NCBI GenBank assembly: GCA_021817025.1
Contig: JAKAWF010000236.1
Span: forward strand, 1-5,859
DNA: 5,859 nucleotides
DNA from: a bacterium
Lineage (GTDB): Bacteria > Chloroflexota > Dormibacteria > UBA8260 > Bog-877
Direction of reading: 5' to 3'
Part shown: piece by piece, positions 5,302-5,859 of the stretch
How positions within the stretch are numbered: the stretch's first letter is position 1
How the letters are laid out: the number at the start of each line of letters is the position of its first letter
Program-made: the position numbers and the translations under genes
Notes under the pieces: generated by a model
Seen by the model: the letters and a program-made list of their open reading frames with translations, nothing else
The model's database searches: none
Told to the model about the DNA's origin: nothing

Positions 5302-5859
5302 ATGTCGATCAGTGCCACCTACGCCCGTTCGCAGGGGGCGGCGAACGCCGAAGCGTTCACCTGTGCTGCCTGCAAGGCCACGTATCCCGCCGCCCAAGTG
5401 GCGGGCAACCTCTACGTTTGCCCGGGTTGTGCCCATCATGCTCGGATCGGCGCCCACGAACGGGTGCGCCAACTGGCCGACCGGGAGACCTTCCAGGAGT
5501 GGGATGCGGACCTGGCCGGCACCGACCGGCTCGAGTTCTTCGACACCAGGGCCTATGTCGACCGCCTCGACGAGGCCCGAGTTCGCCAGCAACTTCCGGA
5601 CGCGATCCTCACCGGCCAGTCCGCCATTGAGGGCCACCAGGTTGGCGTTGCCGCCTTCGACTTCGGGTTCATGGGCGGCAGCCTCTCGACCGCGGTGGGA
5701 GAGCGCTTGGCGCGCGCCATCGAGCACAGCGCTGACGCCGGCCTGCCCTTCGTCTGCGTCACCTCCTCGGGGGGAGCTCGGATGCAGGAGGGCGTGTTCT
5801 CCCTGATGCAGATGGCCAAGAGCGTGGCCGCCCTCCACCGGCTGGCGGAGGCCCACCTG
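5302..5859 (+). CDS. accD: AccD, acetyl-CoA carboxylase carboxyltransferase beta subunit, N-terminal part (runs off the right edge)
   Basis: AccD forms, with AccA, the carboxyltransferase that moves CO2 from biotin to acetyl-CoA, making the malonyl-CoA used by fatty acid synthesis. The 186 codons seen begin at ATG 5302 behind a strong GGAGGA. They show the AccD zinc ribbon CAAC (Cys21, Cys24) and CPGC (Cys40, Cys43), then the start of the crotonase-fold domain: FDFGFMGGS, GERLARAIEHS, and the oxyanion-region motif SSGGARMQEG followed by FSLMQMAKS. The zinc ribbon separates it from propionyl-CoA-type carboxyltransferases, which lack it. Small differences from the common pattern (GGSLSTAVGE where GGSMGSVVGE is usual) look neutral. 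The gene faces away from fabH across a 168-bp gap with an inverted repeat, so co-regulation of substrate supply and condensation is plausible. accA may follow outside the window, or AccA may be fused to it. Confidence 0.96.
   Translation, partial: MSISATYARSQGAANAEAFTCAACKATYPAAQVAGNLYVCPGCAHHARIGAHERVRQLADRETFQEWDADLAGTDRLEFFDTRAYVDRLDEARVRQQLPDAILTGQSAIEGHQVGVAAFDFGFMGGSLSTAVGERLARAIEHSADAGLPFVCVTSSGGARMQEGVFSLMQMAKSVAALHRLAEAHL

Noticed and set aside
5134..5856. N-terminal extension of the fabH frame across the accD region
   Set aside because: It is the antisense of accD, whose zinc ribbon and catalytic motifs are clear on the plus strand; FabH homology begins near 5075.

Overview
The window is GC-rich bacterial chromosome with compact genes and strong GGAGG-type ribosome binding sites. 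No plasmid, phage, IS, tRNA, rRNA or CRISPR features are visible. The gene types (a COG4280-like membrane protein, a Gram-positive-type phosphate transporter, and discrete AccD, FabH and FabF of type II fatty acid synthesis) suit a high-GC actinobacterial, Chloroflexota or Dormibacterota-like lineage. That placement is inference from composition and general protein character, not from a marker gene.

Left part, minus strand: the window opens inside a COG4280-like integral membrane protein gene (285 down to the left edge). It is preceded by a doubtful small ORF (533-282) whose stop overlaps its start. Nothing convincing lies between 534 and 814.

Centre, minus strand: a phosphate-uptake (pst) locus that looks collapsed. 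An almost complete pstB (2597-1818) is followed by the signal-peptide end of a lipoprotein gene, probably pstS (1788 to about 1594). This runs, out of frame, into a pstA gene that lacks its first membrane segment and carries an in-frame amber codon at 979-977. No pstC and no mature PstS coding sequence are present. PstB itself appears to lack two residues just after its ABC signature. As read, no working Pst transporter can be made from this locus.

Right part: an intact fatty-acid pair on the minus strand, fabH (5133-3976) then fabF (3979-2717), joined by a 4-nt stop/start overlap. Diverging from it on the plus strand is accD (5302 to the right edge). The 168-bp gap between fabH and accD holds a perfect 11-bp inverted repeat with a 21-bp spacer, a candidate shared operator. 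Together AccD (malonyl-CoA supply), FabH (first condensation) and FabF (elongation) cover the entry and chain-extension steps. acpP, fabD and fabG are not between them and must be elsewhere.

I did not find a previously undescribed system. The points most worth checking are the broken pst locus and the accD/fabH inverted repeat.
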